Assembly (NCBI GenBank): GCA_963682025.1
Contig: OY821518.1
Span: 16,715,922-16,779,921, forward strand
DNA: 64,000 nucleotides
Source of the DNA: Cordilura impudica
Lineage: Eukaryota; Arthropoda; Insecta; Diptera; Scathophagidae
Reading direction: 5' to 3'
The notes under the pieces: model-generated
Told to the model about the DNA's origin: nothing
What the model saw: only the letters and a program-made list of their open reading frames with translations
Databases searched by the model: none
Program-made: the position numbers and the translations under genes
Part shown: piece after piece, positions 20,889 through 32,649 of the stretch
How positions within the stretch are numbered: position 1 is the first letter of the stretch
How the letters are laid out: each line of letters opens with the position of its first letter

Positions 20889-22904
20889 AAGGGTCCGCCA
20901 AATAACTTTTTATACCCTATACCACTTTGTGGTTTGGGTATAATGACTTTGTGCTGCTGTTTGTAACAACCAAAAATATTTGACCTAGACCCATCTTTAA
21001 TTATACCGATCGAATCAGAATCACTTTTTGAGTTGATTTAACAATGTCCGTCCGTCCGTCCGTCCGTCCGTCTGTGTGTCCATGTAAACCTTGTAATCAA
21101 ACTGCAGGTCGCAAATATGAATATATTTTGATGAAATTTGGTATATAAGCTTTTGTCGGCCATGAGATGAACGCTATTGAAATTGGTGAGAATCGGTCCA
21201 TGTTCAGACCTAGCTCCCATACAAATTACCCCTATGAAATCGACATAAATTGCCATAAGATACAAATTGTCATATAGATCTTATTCAAATTGGGTTTCTA
21301 TGCGTTCATTACATCCACTATTGAGTAATCCAAAAATGATACCTTTGGCCCCATATAGAGCTGCTTCCCGATCTTCACTTAAATCTATTAAAAAACAAAA
21401 ATATTGCACTGATTCTTCTCAAAATTTGTTTGTATATATTTTTGCAAAATACAAGAGACTTTGCCAAACATGATCAGGATCGGTCCATTTTTGGACCTAG
21501 TCCCCATATAGATATAGCATCCGATATGAACTTTTTCATATCTGCAGCCAAATAAATTAATAAAAATACCACTCAAACTTGGTTTTTGCTTATTTTCTAT
21601 GTCCAGTTAGTTTTGCCTAAGAGATAGGGTTTCTAAACGCATGGTATATGGTATCGTATAGTCGGTCTAGACCGACTATAATTTTCTTACTTGTTTTTTT
21701 GAAAATGCTATAAAAAAACTACTGAATATTATCTCAAATTTCTTTTTTTATTTGAAAGTACAATCTTTCCGGTTAATAATGGAAAATAATTTCATTCAAA
21801 TGGCAGCCTCGGCTGGCCATGCAGTAGCCTACACGATCGGTCCAATTTTTAAGCACATTATCGATAGTGTGCAGCTGTATTTCACCAATGGCTTCACGAA
21901 TATTGTCCTTTAAAGCTTCAATTGTCTCTGGCTTGTTGGCGTAACACTTATCTTTGAGGGCACCCCACAAATAATAGTCCAACGGTGTCAAATCGCAGCT
22001 CCGAGGTGGCCAAACGACATCAGCTCTGCGGCTGATAATGCGATTTTCAAAAACTGGGCGCAAAACATCGAGTGTTGAAACCAAATGTTGCCAATATCCT
22101 CCTCTTCAATTTTTGTGAACAAAAATTCGTTCAACATGGCCCGATAACGATCGCCATTGACTGTAACGACCACTCCTTGCTCATTTTCGAAGACAAACAG
22201 TGACTCATTTTGGGTGTATCGGCTTTTCAATGTATGCGTGCGGGTTTTCTGGGCCCCAAATGCGACAATTTTGCTTGATTACATACCCGCCAAGATCAAA
22301 ATGAGCTTCATCTGAAAAGATGATTTTTTTTTTTGGCAAAATCGGCATCTTCTGTAAGTCGATCGCAGGCCCACTTAGCGAAGCGAAAACGCATTGGATG
22401 GTCAGTTGGCTTCAACTCCTGAACCCATTGGACTTTGTATGGCGTCATACCAAGGTCTTTATGCAAAATTCGTCTCAATGATGCCTCCGAAATGTGCGAT
22501 TCTTGAGAACGACGGTGAATTAATGTTGATGGCGCTTTACACACACTTTCTGCCACAGTAGCAATATTCTCGGGTGTACGCACTGTTTTTGGCTTTTCAC
22601 GCTTTGGTTTATCGATGAGGATGCCAGTTTCTTTCACTTTTTTCACAAGATAACGAACATACGGAGCTGACGGTGCTTCTCTTCTTCCAAAATCCGTACG
22701 CAATTTTCGCATACATTCTGCAACATTACCATGATTTTCAAAGTAATGTCGCAATATTTCCAAGCGTTGTTCAAGCGTATACACAACCATATTCGTTCAG
22801 CGGAAGGATAAAACTAATTATCTGTCAAATTAGACATGAGCTAAGTGTTACCATTCACGAAATAAGCACTAGTTGAAAAAAAAAACGTTAGATGGCGGAC
22901 CCTT
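20889..22904 (-). mobile_element. mariner copy A (DD41D, rosa-type), inactive
   Basis: The ends AAGGGTCCGCC..GGCGGACCCTT are flanked by TA (20887-20888 and 22905-22906). The transposase on the minus strand begins with ATG at about 22790 (MVVYTLEQRLEILRHYFENH; helix-turn-helix NVAECMRKLRTDFGRR and the later SEASLRRILHKDLGM). It runs about 160 codons before a frameshift in a poly-A tract (FAKKK). The catalytic part is broken: after GNIWFQ a deletion removes the QDGATCH block, so the second catalytic Asp is lost. The C-terminal block with TPLDYYLWG at 21773-22084 remains. Intact relatives put 41 residues between the second and third Asp (DD41D). S3 (20911-21694) is inserted in its 3' end. Confidence 0.9.
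20911..21694 (-). mobile_element. Helentron-like repeat S3 nested in mariner A
   Basis: Inverted full-length copy of the S2 family: ATACCCTATACCACTTTGTG at the left, the palindrome and ttttcttacttg at the right. The target is the poly-T of the mariner 3' end: 5 T before and 7 T after, against an uninterrupted T tract in mariner copies C and D. No target duplication beyond the T run can be seen. Confidence 0.9.
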
Positions 22905-23124
22905 TAGTATATAGTATATGTAAAAGAGGCACAAAAAATATTGAAAATTTTAGACTTCAAAGAACATCAACATTGACAGTGTTATTGATATAGGAAATAT
23001 TATATTATAAATATGATAAATTTATCTCAAGACTTCAGCTAAACATCCCGTGTCCTTCGCAATTAGTGCTAACACATCTTCATTCATTTCAAACAAGAAA
23101 TTTTTTTAAAATATTTTTTATATA

Positions 23125-23643
23125 TGTGGTCACAAGCTGTAACCGCCTAAGTCGACTTAAGGAAGATATGAGTTATGTATGCTATCATATTCTACTAACT
23201 GCTATCATATTCTACTACATTTAAATGCCCATTTCTCTAATGCCTGGTTTTCACTATTGCATATAAGCTGACAACAAACAATTGCCTCAACTGACATCTC
23301 GTAATTTTCCATTCATTTCGTATTCATTACATCTTATAAACGAACAAAAAATCCGGCTGTCAAACAAAAACAAATTGTCAACATGCTGGCAATTTCATTT
23401 CAGATGTCAAATGTTGCCAGGGGTTGTAAATGTCAAGACAAAAACCGTTTACAACTGACAATAATTGACAACAATTGCCATTGAAAATGACATAATGAAA
23501 ACCAGGCATAACACTGTTTTTTAAAAAGTTATTAATAAATACATACTGACCTAAATCATAATGAAGCAACATTACATTTATATAAAAATTAATTTTTCTC
23601 GAAACATGATTTTCGACTTAGGCGGTTAATGCTTGTGACCACA
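23125..23643. mobile_element. MITE with TGTGGTCACAAGC ends
   Basis: TGTGGTCACAAGC, then TAACCGCCTAAGTCG, at the left is matched by the inverted CGACTTAGGCGGTTA and GCTTGTGACCACA at the right. Non-coding. A second MITE (23241-23508) lies inside. No clear target duplication, and the superfamily is not identified. Confidence 0.78.
23241..23508. mobile_element. Harbinger-like MITE with TAA duplication
   Basis: Ends TGCCTGGTTTTCA and TGAAAACCAGGCA are inverted repeats, with TAA immediately outside each end. A 3-bp TWA target fits PIF/Harbinger elements. 268 bp, non-coding, rich in internal TGTCAA/TTGACA motifs. Nested in the MITE at 23125-23643. Confidence 0.75.
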
Positions 23644-23958
23644 GACTATTTTGGTAATGTCAAGTAGAAAAGTAGAAAAATTCTATTATCTACAGAATGC
23701 TACTTTAGTTCACTTTAATTCAAAGTAAATCTAAACCAATATGGCATCTCTCCATAAACTGTAAAAAAAAATAGCTCACACCTCACCTTATTTTACTTCT
23801 GGACTAATACTCTCTCGTAAGGGAGAATAGTCTACCTTATAAGAAACCATAATTGTAAGGCAGACCGTTTAAAATCGAAAAAACTAGTGCTTCTATAGAT
23901 ATGAGTCAGCGATGCATACACATTTTTGTTTGCTTGTTGTTTTTGGTTTTTTTTTAAA
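23644..23958. other. No recognisable gene
   Basis: Spacer of about 315 bp between the MITE and the second mariner-like element. I see nothing in it. Confidence 0.5.
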
Positions 23959-24946
23959 GGGTGTTTTTTTTAGAGGTTCAGAACTTTGAATTGGTAATAC
24001 TGCTTTATTTGACAACCGATTTAACAGTTGATAGTTGCTTCTTGTTTAGTTTGGTTTGTGTTTTCATCATGGATAGACTTATACGAGATCAATGCTTGCA
24101 AATTGTTAAAATTGCTCGTCAAACTTATCATCCACTTCGTCCATTTCATGGTAGTCATAATCGTCCATCGTAGCGGCTTATTCGTATAACTACGCTTTGT
24201 TTCCGCACTCTCAGTCTTAATGATAATGTGTATCCCTTAAAAAGACAAACAGTGCGCAGCGAACAAGCTATAGCTGCTGTAGTAGACCCTCTTCCATCAA
24301 TTCGGCGTCGTGCTCAGTAAATGGGGATGTGTCCATCCACTTCATGCAAGCTTCTAATGTTCAACTTTTGCAAGAATTAAAGCCGAACGAAAATAGTATG
24401 TGCCGCCAATTCGGCCAATGGGCTACTGTTTGGTACGCTTTATGGGTGGAATCATTGGTCTTCAAAAACGATGATGGGCAGAATTTTACTGTCAACAGTA
24501 AACGGTATAGAGAAATGATTAAAAGTTTTTTCGTACTTCAATTAGTTGGAATTAAACTTGCTGACATGTGGTGCTAACAGGACGGAGCCACATGCTACAT
24601 AGCGCACACTACAATTAATAATTAATTACTCAAATAAACTTTTGATGTTAATTGGCCACCCGAGATTGTTTGATTTAATGTCACTTGTCTACGTCAATAA
24701 ACCAGAGACAATTGAATACCTGAAAATCCAGATTTGACGTGTTATTGGCGAAATAAGGCTGCAAATGCTGCGAAAGCTGTGTGAAAATTGGAGTTCCAGA
24801 TTGCCGTGGCGGCCACATGGTCCAAATAATATTTAAACATTAATGGCATAACATTATCTATCTATAAAGCCAGTATAATTGATATTAGAAATATATTTCT
24901 TTGGTTTATTTTAATTTAAAGTTCTATAACTCTAAAAAAAACACCC
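23959..24946 (+). mobile_element. Second type of mariner-like element, internally deleted (copy E)
   Basis: Terminal inverted repeats GGGTGTTTTTTTTAGAG(G/T)T.. extend for about 28 bp, with GTTCAGAACTTT at the left and AAAGTTCTATAAC at the right. Remnants read MDRLIRDQCLQIVKIARQTY, SEQAIAAVVDPLPSIRRRAQ, VQLLQELKPNENSM, VESLVFKNDDGQNFTVNSKR and, after a stop, QDGATCYIAHTT. This is a mariner/Tc1-class transposase in pieces. The order is right but the first catalytic Asp region and the third Asp block are missing or unreadable. The ends and sequence differ from the AAGGGTCCGCC mariners, so it is a separate family. Confidence 0.8.
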
Positions 24947-25970
24947 GTTGCATATAAACGGATGTTTATGGATGAGAGTAAGAGAATAACAAAAATGGTT
25001 CTAATCTTACTCTTTTAAAAAAATCAAAAATGTAATTGTGTGTATTTGCATTTATGCTGATTACATTTAATAATTGCTTTCAATCAAGAAAAAAAAAAAA
25101 ACACACAAAAATACCTAAAATTTTTGTTATTTATTTTATTAATTTTTAACATCATTGTAAAAGATCTAGCCATTATAAAGTGAAATCTAGCCCTTTTTGT
25201 CTATTAGTTTTGACAACCTTGGTTATAATATTGTATCTAGAACACGGGTGGAGGGTATCAAAAATTCAACACAGCCCAATTTAACACTTTTACTTATTTT
25301 TTTTTACTGGAAATCCCACAATTATCATAATTTCAATTTAATTTTATATATCATATTACACAATCACACACAATACATTAGCAATATTGTAATTTTCCAC
25401 CCAGCAAACAAACAATTTGTTAAATTGAGCAAATTTTTCCGTTTGTAATGACTGAATTTAACAAACGCAAACGTTTGCTATCGTTGTATTTGGTAGAGAG
25501 ATTATAACTTTTGTATTTACCATAATCATCATGATTGTTTCAGTTGCGTTCGTTCAGTTTGTTTAATTTGGTAAAAAGTTTTTCCCATATTTGTTGCTTT
25601 ACATGCTCTTCGGTATTATTTGTTCATCTTCATGCGCTGCCTGCAGCGTTTGCCACAATTATTTGAAAAGTTTTCTACATCTTATTCAAGGTCAATGATA
25701 ATCTAGAAAACTGCTGGTATTTTCTATTGTGTTTTTTTTTTTTTAATTGAAAATAATAATAAACAAATATTAAAGTTAGCCTCGTAAAGTGTATTTCAAT
25801 TTATGTTGACAAAGATGAGGCCTGATCTATAACGAAATCAAGCATGGATAATTTATTAAGCAAAAGATTAAACTTAGTAACTAAATCTGATTTTTAAAAT
25901 TTCATTTGCTGATTATGATACAAGTTTAAGTTGGAGTTTTCAATAGAATAACCTTTAAATTTGCCTCTTT
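24947..25970. other. Probable intron or 5' flank of the host gene
   Basis: AT-rich sequence leading to the 3' splice site at 25973. A fragment ggtatcaaaaattcaacaca-gcccaatttaacac (about 25255-25295) is a diverged match, in inverted form, of 38040-38100. I cannot place an upstream exon. A TCAGTT-type initiator-like stretch (tttcagttgcgttcgttcag, about 25538-25557) and a possible AAG|GTCAAT donor near 25690 are too weak to call. Confidence 0.4.
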
Positions 25971-25973
25971 CAG
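25971..25973 (+). other. 3' splice site
   Basis: A pyrimidine-rich ttgcctctttcag precedes the coding exon. The frame is open from the first base after AG (GAA CCA ACT GCA ...), eight codons before the first ATG. Confidence 0.8.
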
Positions 25974-28900
25974 GAACCAACTGCATCACGTCTACCCATG
26001 CCTGGACTATCAAGAATACCAATGTCCGGTCTGATACGTCCGACATCAACTTTATCTATGGCTAAAGCTTCCCAATTACGACCGCCTGCAACATTTGTCA
26101 AAGCAAGGCCCATATCATACTCTGGTCTAAGACCACCCATACCAATGCCAGTCGCCATAAAAAAAAGTAATTCAGGTGATCGTATAAACACTCTTAATAG
26201 CGCAGTGAATATAGTGAGTAAAAAGACTAGCACTGTATTCAAAAAGTTTTTCTCAAAAACTGATCATGCACAAACAACGGCCACAAAAGAACAAAAAACT
26301 TTAGCAAAACCACAAAATGATAATATACCACGTCCGATGCTAACAAGATCGGAGACATTTGTTCGAAGCGCTAGTCCTGAAGATGATTTAATGGCCACAC
26401 CAATGCCGGTCACTGGTGTGGAAAAAATTTCAGGTTTTTGTGAGAGTACCCCCTTAATAAGTATGAATAACAAACAGGCACTTTATATAACACAAAGTTT
26501 GGATTCTACCTTCAATTCTGCTGAGGTAACATTTTTGCAACGAAAACATACTTTGGAATCTACACGATTGTCTAATATAATAGGCTTTGGCAATACTATA
26601 GATGAGGATACGCCGAAGAGTGGCTTAAGAATTTCAAATGTGGATTTTGGCAATACCATAAATATTGAATCGCCCAAAAATTGTGCTCACAACGAAGCTA
26701 AAGATGTTACTCAAACTGTAGTGAAAATGAAAAATGAACATCCTACATTTAATAAAACCCATTTAGTTATGGAGGAAGCTGGTAAACAAGCAGACGCTAC
26801 TCATATCATAAATGCAAGCAATCATATGGAACGTACAGTATGTATTGTGGCTGCTCAGGCTGGCAATGAAAATAATCTTACTAAGACATTGGATAGTACT
26901 CAACTTTTAGATAAACTTTCTCAAGTGGGCTTAACCCAAACATTTGATGCTGGTACTACGAAAACATTGGAGCACACTGATATCAGTTCGCCAGCCACCA
27001 ACGCTACGTATTCTAATCCTGGCTCTAGTGAAAATCTATTTCTAATTGATGATGTTTCCATACCTTCGGGTTTTGAAGAAGATGTAGCCATGGATGTTCA
27101 AAAACAATTAGGGAACTTGAATTATCATCAACAGTTTTTGGATCTCAACGCCGAAACCCTTGATGATACTTTAACGGCGCTGGCGCCTACTAAAGCAAAT
27201 ATGAAACTGCCTTTGAATTCTACCATGAATACTGAACGTTTATTAGATGTTTCCGAGCAGTGTATGGCAACACCAGCCAAGCATATGCAGCTGCTAAATT
27301 TAACCAAGGATTATATGGATACGCCGAATTTGAAGAATAATAATAATACTAAACTCTTATATATGACACAAATTTCGGCCTCATGTTCTACAACACCCGA
27401 TCGTAATAGTGGTAAAAAGTTAAATGATCTCATATATAATATGACTCCTATACCAGGTCATTTGCAATCACCCCTGCTGCTTAAAGCAGCTCAAAGTGAT
27501 TTGGCACTACCCATACGAACGCCAGATGAAGACATCCACAATGAACCCATGGATATTGATAGTACTTTGATAAATTCGGGTGGCAGGACCGAGGGTTTCT
27601 TCCAACAAGCTCAGCCAGCACAAACAACCTGTTCCTTGCAAGATGTTAATAAGCCCAATGAAAAGAAATCCAGATTTTCATTCGGTTTAGACTTAACCGA
27701 ATCAACCTTAGATTGTTCCATAGAATTGGTTGATGTTTCTCTATCGTCGACGGTGTATTCACAACCAATGAATTCCAGTGGCTGCAACTCAAACAATATG
27801 ACTCAATCCACCTCGACGCAACAATTACAGCAACAGTTTTTGAAAAAGCAAAATTCCTTTGATTTGGATGAAAGTTTGGGCATTTTAACGCCAGATCAAA
27901 TGAAAGAATTTTTAGATTCGACCAACACTAACAATACACATCAATTGGACTTACCGTTAATGCTCAATAACACTAACAACAACTCTAACTTAAGTAATCG
28001 ATATTCTCTTAATCAATTGAGAATAGATCTGATTCCCTCACCCGAGGAATTGCCTTTGGATCCAGTAGAAGTGAAAACCGATATTAATGATATGGTCATG
28101 CAACATCAACTGCAACTACAACAGCAAAATTCCCAAAATCAAGTATCATTTTCATGTGAGGACCAGCAACAGCTGCATCAACAGTGTATGGAATCATTAT
28201 CTTTACATACCGATACTGAACCCAGTAAAACAGAAACGTTAAATAAGTCGATATCATCAAGTGTTTCGAAAATTTCGACTAGTTTCATAACGAGTGTCAC
28301 AAGTGTAACTAGTTTGGATACTGGCTATCAGGGAGATGGAGAAATGTCACGGCCCGCTTCTCGTGGGCCTTGTGATCATTCTCCCTCAAATGGTCCGCAG
28401 CGAAAAGGAGTTTCTAGGCAACCAAGTTTTAATCAACAACAGTGTGGTGGTGGTCAATTACCTCCCGTACGAAGACAAGATCCTATGACAGATTCCGATT
28501 TCTTTACTGAGTCCGATGCAGATGATGTTCTCCATCGTGGTGATCGTAGAGCACAGGTTATAGATGGTCAGCTTTATGGACCTATGCATCAGCCAGCAGC
28601 CTCCGTTTTTATATCGGAAGATCCTCAAATGGAAGATTCTTGCATGGAATCATCTGGGATATTTACAGATGTTGAAAATAGAGGTGATGAAGATTTAGCC
28701 CAAATGCGTAGACAAGATACTCATGAAACAGCTAATGATCTCTCACCCGATAATGATTTAGATGGTGATGATTCTACTGAAACAGTTCGATCAAATCGTG
28801 AGAGTACAGCTAAACGTTTACAATCGCTCTCACATTGCAATGAAAAATCTACTGTAAACGGCAACATATCAACTCACTCTTCACCACACTCCACAACCAC

Positions 28901-29932
28901 ACATAATATTGTTCATGGTCAAGGCCATTTAAGTAACAGTCAAACATCATCCACAATACAAAGTAGCATGAGCACCGATCATCTATCAGCTGACACACTA
29001 TCCAATCGTACCTCATACTGCAGTGTAGATGGAAGCAATAATGTCAATGGTATTGGTGTGGATTTTAAGAGTTTCTCTTCTCTAAATGAAGCTTTCGATG
29101 GAGAGAACAACGAAGCATACATGCCGGTAGAATTAACAAAAAGCTCTACAACATCGACAGCTTCGTGGTGTGAACAGCCAATGCAGAAACATTTAATGGC
29201 AGTACAGAGAATAACTTCGCCGCGTAAACACTCATCGTTAACGTCGCTAACAACAGAAAATGGCGTGCACAATAAAACATCAACAAATCAAAAAAATACG
29301 TCGGCATTTTCAAATTGCAAAATAAACAAACAATTTGATCACGATTCCCTTAGATCAGTCTCTAATTCGGGTACTGTGTCGGGTACAGGTTCCAAATCCT
29401 CCCTCAATGGAAGTGTTAAATCTAAAACATCCACAATAACAAACGCTGCCGGTAAACATTCGCCGCGCTTAAAAAACACTACAGCAAAAAGTGCCAAATT
29501 ACGCTCATCGCCCAACAATCAATCTAATTCAAATAAAAACAACTCACCTCCTCCTCAAGTGCATAAATATCATCATTTACCAAATAAATGGGATGCCGTT
29601 ATGAATCGAATTGCTAATAATAAAGCGGTTATCAGAAAAAATTATAATGATGTAAAATCAAAAGTGTCGACCCGCATTGTGACGACTTCGGGTGCGCCGG
29701 GTAGTGGTGCAAGTTCTGCGGGTGGAGGAGCTACTGGCTCCTCTGCCAGCGTTTCGCCCACAATACGTAGATCACCTACAAACAATTTATCTATAAATTC
29801 CATTAAAAGTTCTAGTGCTAATAAAGTGTCTAAAATAAGTAAATCATCATCATCTTTAGGAACAGTCAACAATAAGACTTTGGATAATCCTTCGACGAAA
29901 CGTTTAATGCAGAGTGCTCTTCAAATTAAACG
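25974..29932 (+). CDS. Large internal exon of a Ser/Thr/Asn/Gln-rich protein, possibly microtubule-associated
   Basis: 3,959-bp exon open in phase 0 from the splice acceptor to a GTAAGT donor, encoding about 1,319 residues. It starts EPTASRLPMPGLSRIPMSGL, so the ATG at 25998 may be internal unless the upstream exon is non-coding. Numbered from that Met, residues 1-75 are basic and Pro/Ser-rich with SRIP, an SxIP-type motif known to bind EB proteins at microtubule tips. Residues 400-480 hold repeated S/T-P sites (MATPAKH, MDTPNLK, STTPDRN). Residues 690-735 are Gln-rich. About 830-865 is an acidic block (DSDFFTESDADD, then RGDRRAQVIDGQLYGP). About 885-900 reads SSGIFTDVENRG. About 1190-1227 is a predicted helix (NKWDAVMNRIANNKAVIRKN), followed by a Ser-rich tail. 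No enzyme domain is seen. The short blocks look conserved, but I cannot name the gene; the microtubule role is inference from SRIP and the basic N-terminus. It is the only clear host coding sequence. Confidence 0.88.
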
Positions 29933-29938
29933 GTAAGT
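29933..29938 (+). other. 5' splice site overlapping an apparent stop
   Basis: AAACG|GTAAGT. Read without splicing, the frame gives CGG TAA, so the stop codon that ends the open frame is made of donor bases. The exon would end two bases into a codon (phase 2) and continue in a downstream exon that I cannot locate. Confidence 0.8.
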
Positions 29939-29948
29939 TAAAAAAATA

Positions 29949-30741
29949 ACAAGTAAGAAAATTATAGTCGGTCTAGACCGACTATACGATACCCTATACC
30001 ATGCGTTTAGAAACCCTATCTCTTAGGCCCAACTAACTGGACATAGACAATAAGCAAAAACCAAATTTGAGTGGGATTTTTATTAATTTTTTTGGCTGCA
30101 GATATGAAAAACTTCATATCGGATGCTATATCTATATGGGGACTAGGTCCAAAAATGGACCGATCCTGATCATGTTTGGTAAAGTCTTTTGTATTTTGCA
30201 AAAATATATACAAACAAAATTTGAGAAGAATCAGTGCAATATTTTTGTTTTTTAATAGAATTAAGTGAAAATCGGGAAGCAGCTCTATATGGGGCCACAT
30301 GGATAATTTTTGGACTACTCATTAATGGATGTAATGAACGCATATAAACCCAATTTGAGTAAGATCTATATGACAATTTGGATCTTATGGCAATTTATGT
30401 CGATTTCATAGGGGTAATTTGTATGGGGGCTAGGTCTGAACATGGACCGATTCTCACCAATTTCAATAGCGTTCATCCCATGGCTGATAAAAGCTTATAT
30501 ACCGAATTTCATCAAAATATATTCATATTTGCGACCTGCAGTTTGATTACAAGGTTTACATGGACACACAGACGGACGGACGGACGGACGGACGGACGGA
30601 CGGACATTGTTAAATCAACTCAGAAAGTGATTCTGATTCGATCGGTATAATTAAAGATGGGTCTAGGTAAAATATTTTTGGTTGTTACAAACAGCAGCAC
30701 AAAGTCATTATACCCAAACCACATAGTGGTATAGGGTATAA
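29949..30741 (+). mobile_element. Helentron-like repeat S4
   Basis: Full-length member, near-identical to S2, with the terminal palindrome, ATACCCTATACCATGCG, a GACG array (about 30573-30604) and TGGTATAGGGTATAA. It starts only about 16 bp after the splice donor, so it lies at the beginning of the downstream intron. Confidence 0.88.
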
Positions 30742-31143
30742 TAATTATTTTTTCGTTATTATTTTAGTTTTGTGTGTAACGCAATTATGCAAAGAAAAGT
30801 GATCGTTGGTTGCAGACACTCATAAAAAATAGTTAGTAAAATAGAATTTTCTACTAACTGTTTAAAGATATAAAGGTTTTTAAGTTTTAAGAGTTTATTA
30901 TGATATGAAGTACTTACCTAACCTTTAATTATAACTAATGCTCCTCAGAATCATTAAACGCTGTTCGTCTGAGGCCTGCCAGAGATCCCCAAATATCCCC
31001 AAAACAAAAATTGTATATTCCTAATTTTGATTTATTTAATGTAACCTTTAAGGTACTTTTAGAAGTACTTTTTAAAAAAATTTTACTCATTTAATAAAAG
31101 CCGATAATGATATTTTTATAAAAAATAAAAGATTAATAAAGAA
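30742..31143. other. No recognisable gene, probably intron
   Basis: AT-rich. The direct partial repeat tagttagtaaaatagaatttt-ctactaactg forms a weak hairpin near 30828-30860. Nothing else is seen. Confidence 0.45.
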
Positions 31144-31489
31144 CAAGTTAAAAAATTATAGTCAGTCTGCACCAATTATAAGATACCCTATACCACGAGT
31201 TTATAGAACGGGTCTTAGTTCCAACTAATGGGATATAGAAAATAAGCATAAACCAAATTTCAGTGGCTTTGTTCTTAATTTTTTGTCTGCAGATATCAAA
31301 AAATGCATATGGGATGCTATATTTATATGGGGACTAGGTCGAAAAATGGACCGATCCTGACCATGTATGCTAAAGTATTTATTTTTTGCAAAAATATATA
31401 CAGTCCAAATTTGAGAAAAATCTACGCCATAATTTGGTTTCTTTTTAAACACTTTCTTTTAATTCATACTCTCTGTCTGTCTGTCTGTC

Positions 31490-32085
31490 TGCCATGGGGC
31501 AACCCCACTCCCCCTCATCCAATTGATCTGAAACTTGGCCCAGAGTCTTGTTGTGACTATAGATTGATTTTGGGGTAGTCACGCACAGTCACGGAGTGCT
31601 TTAAAACCCATTTCCCCTTATCCGATCGATCTAAAACTTGGTCGATAGACTTGCCGTAAAAAAATATTTACTTTGACATATTCACGCACAGTCACGGAGA
31701 GATTAAAACCTCACTTCCCCTCATCCGACTGATCTGAATCTTTGTCCATAGACTTGTTGTGGCCAAAGATTAATTTTATGATAGTCACAAATAGTCACGC
31801 ATGGTCACCCACAGTCACGGAGTGATTTAAACCCCATTTCCCATCATCCGATCGATCTGAAACTATAGATTTGTTGTCGCCAAAGACTAATTTTAAGATA
31901 GTCACACACAGTCACGCATAGTCACGCACAGTCACGGAGTGATTTAAATCCCATTTCCCCTCATCCAATCAATCTGAAACTTGGCCCATAGACTTGTTGG
32001 GACCAAAGACTGATTTTAAAATAGTCACTCAAAGTCACGCACAGTCACGGAGAGATTCAAAACTCATATGCATAAGGAAAGAAAG
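31490..32085. repeat. Tandem array of ~110-bp units
   Basis: Five to six units of the form GTCACGCACAGTCACGGAGTG, ctcatccgatcgatctgaaac, ttggcccatagacttgttg and a variable tail. Shorter GTCACGCACAGTCAC sub-repeats lie within units. A CTGT(CTGT)n tract precedes it (about 31470-31490). The right end ttattattatagattt matches a Helitron 5' end read on the minus strand (TCTATAATAATAAAAC). The array may therefore be inside a Helitron-type insertion whose 3' end is not recognisable. A related single unit is at about 35395-35545. Confidence 0.75.
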
Positions 32086-32329
32086 TTTTATTATTATAGA
32101 TTTAAGTGAAGATCGGGAAGCAGCTTATATAGGAGGGCTATGACTAAGAATTGTCCTCCAGGATTTATTTGTGGACGTAGTAAACACACACAAACCAAAT
32201 TTGATCAGGATCTATATGATAATTGGATCTTATGGCAATATTAGTCGATTTCATAGGGCTCATTTATATGGGCACTAGGTCTGAATATGCACCGATGTTT
32301 ACCACTGGCTTATATATGGACAAGCGACG

Positions 32330-32367
32330 CACAGTGGCGCCATTTGAGTTTTTTCGTTGCATAAATC
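32330..32367 (+). promoter_or_regulatory. Left RSS-like transposon end
   Basis: Heptamer CACAGTG (32330-32336), 22-bp spacer, then GCATAAATC (32359-32367), which matches 6 of 9 bases of the RSS nonamer ACAAAAACC. The stretch GTTGCA(A/T)AAATC is shared with the right end. Confidence 0.6.
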
Positions 32368-32649
32368 ATATCTTTTGAACCGAATAACATAATTGAACAG
32401 TTTAAACAGCATATGATAGATAACTGTTCAGCCTATGAAATGAGCGTTTGGAAAGGGTGCTACGCTTTGTAGGGGCCTACTTATGGGTTATCAAAGTTAA
32501 AATTTGTAGAAAAATCAATTTTATGGTAACTAAAAGAAATTATTTTTACATTTTCAGATGGTTTTTATTTTTTTTTCTTTAGGGTTTTATGTTTTAAATT
32601 ATTACCCAACAAATTAAAAAAAAATTACTTCTTTTTTAAATTTATTTTT

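Noticed and set aside
25998..26000. ATG as the certain start of the large host protein
   Set aside because: The frame is open eight codons further to a good 3' splice site, so this Met may be internal. Only usable if the previous exon is non-coding.
31490..32085. CRISPR-like alternation of repeats and spacers
   Set aside because: The repeat units are long, direct and mutually diverged without unique spacers of constant size; this is an ordinary tandem array in eukaryotic DNA.
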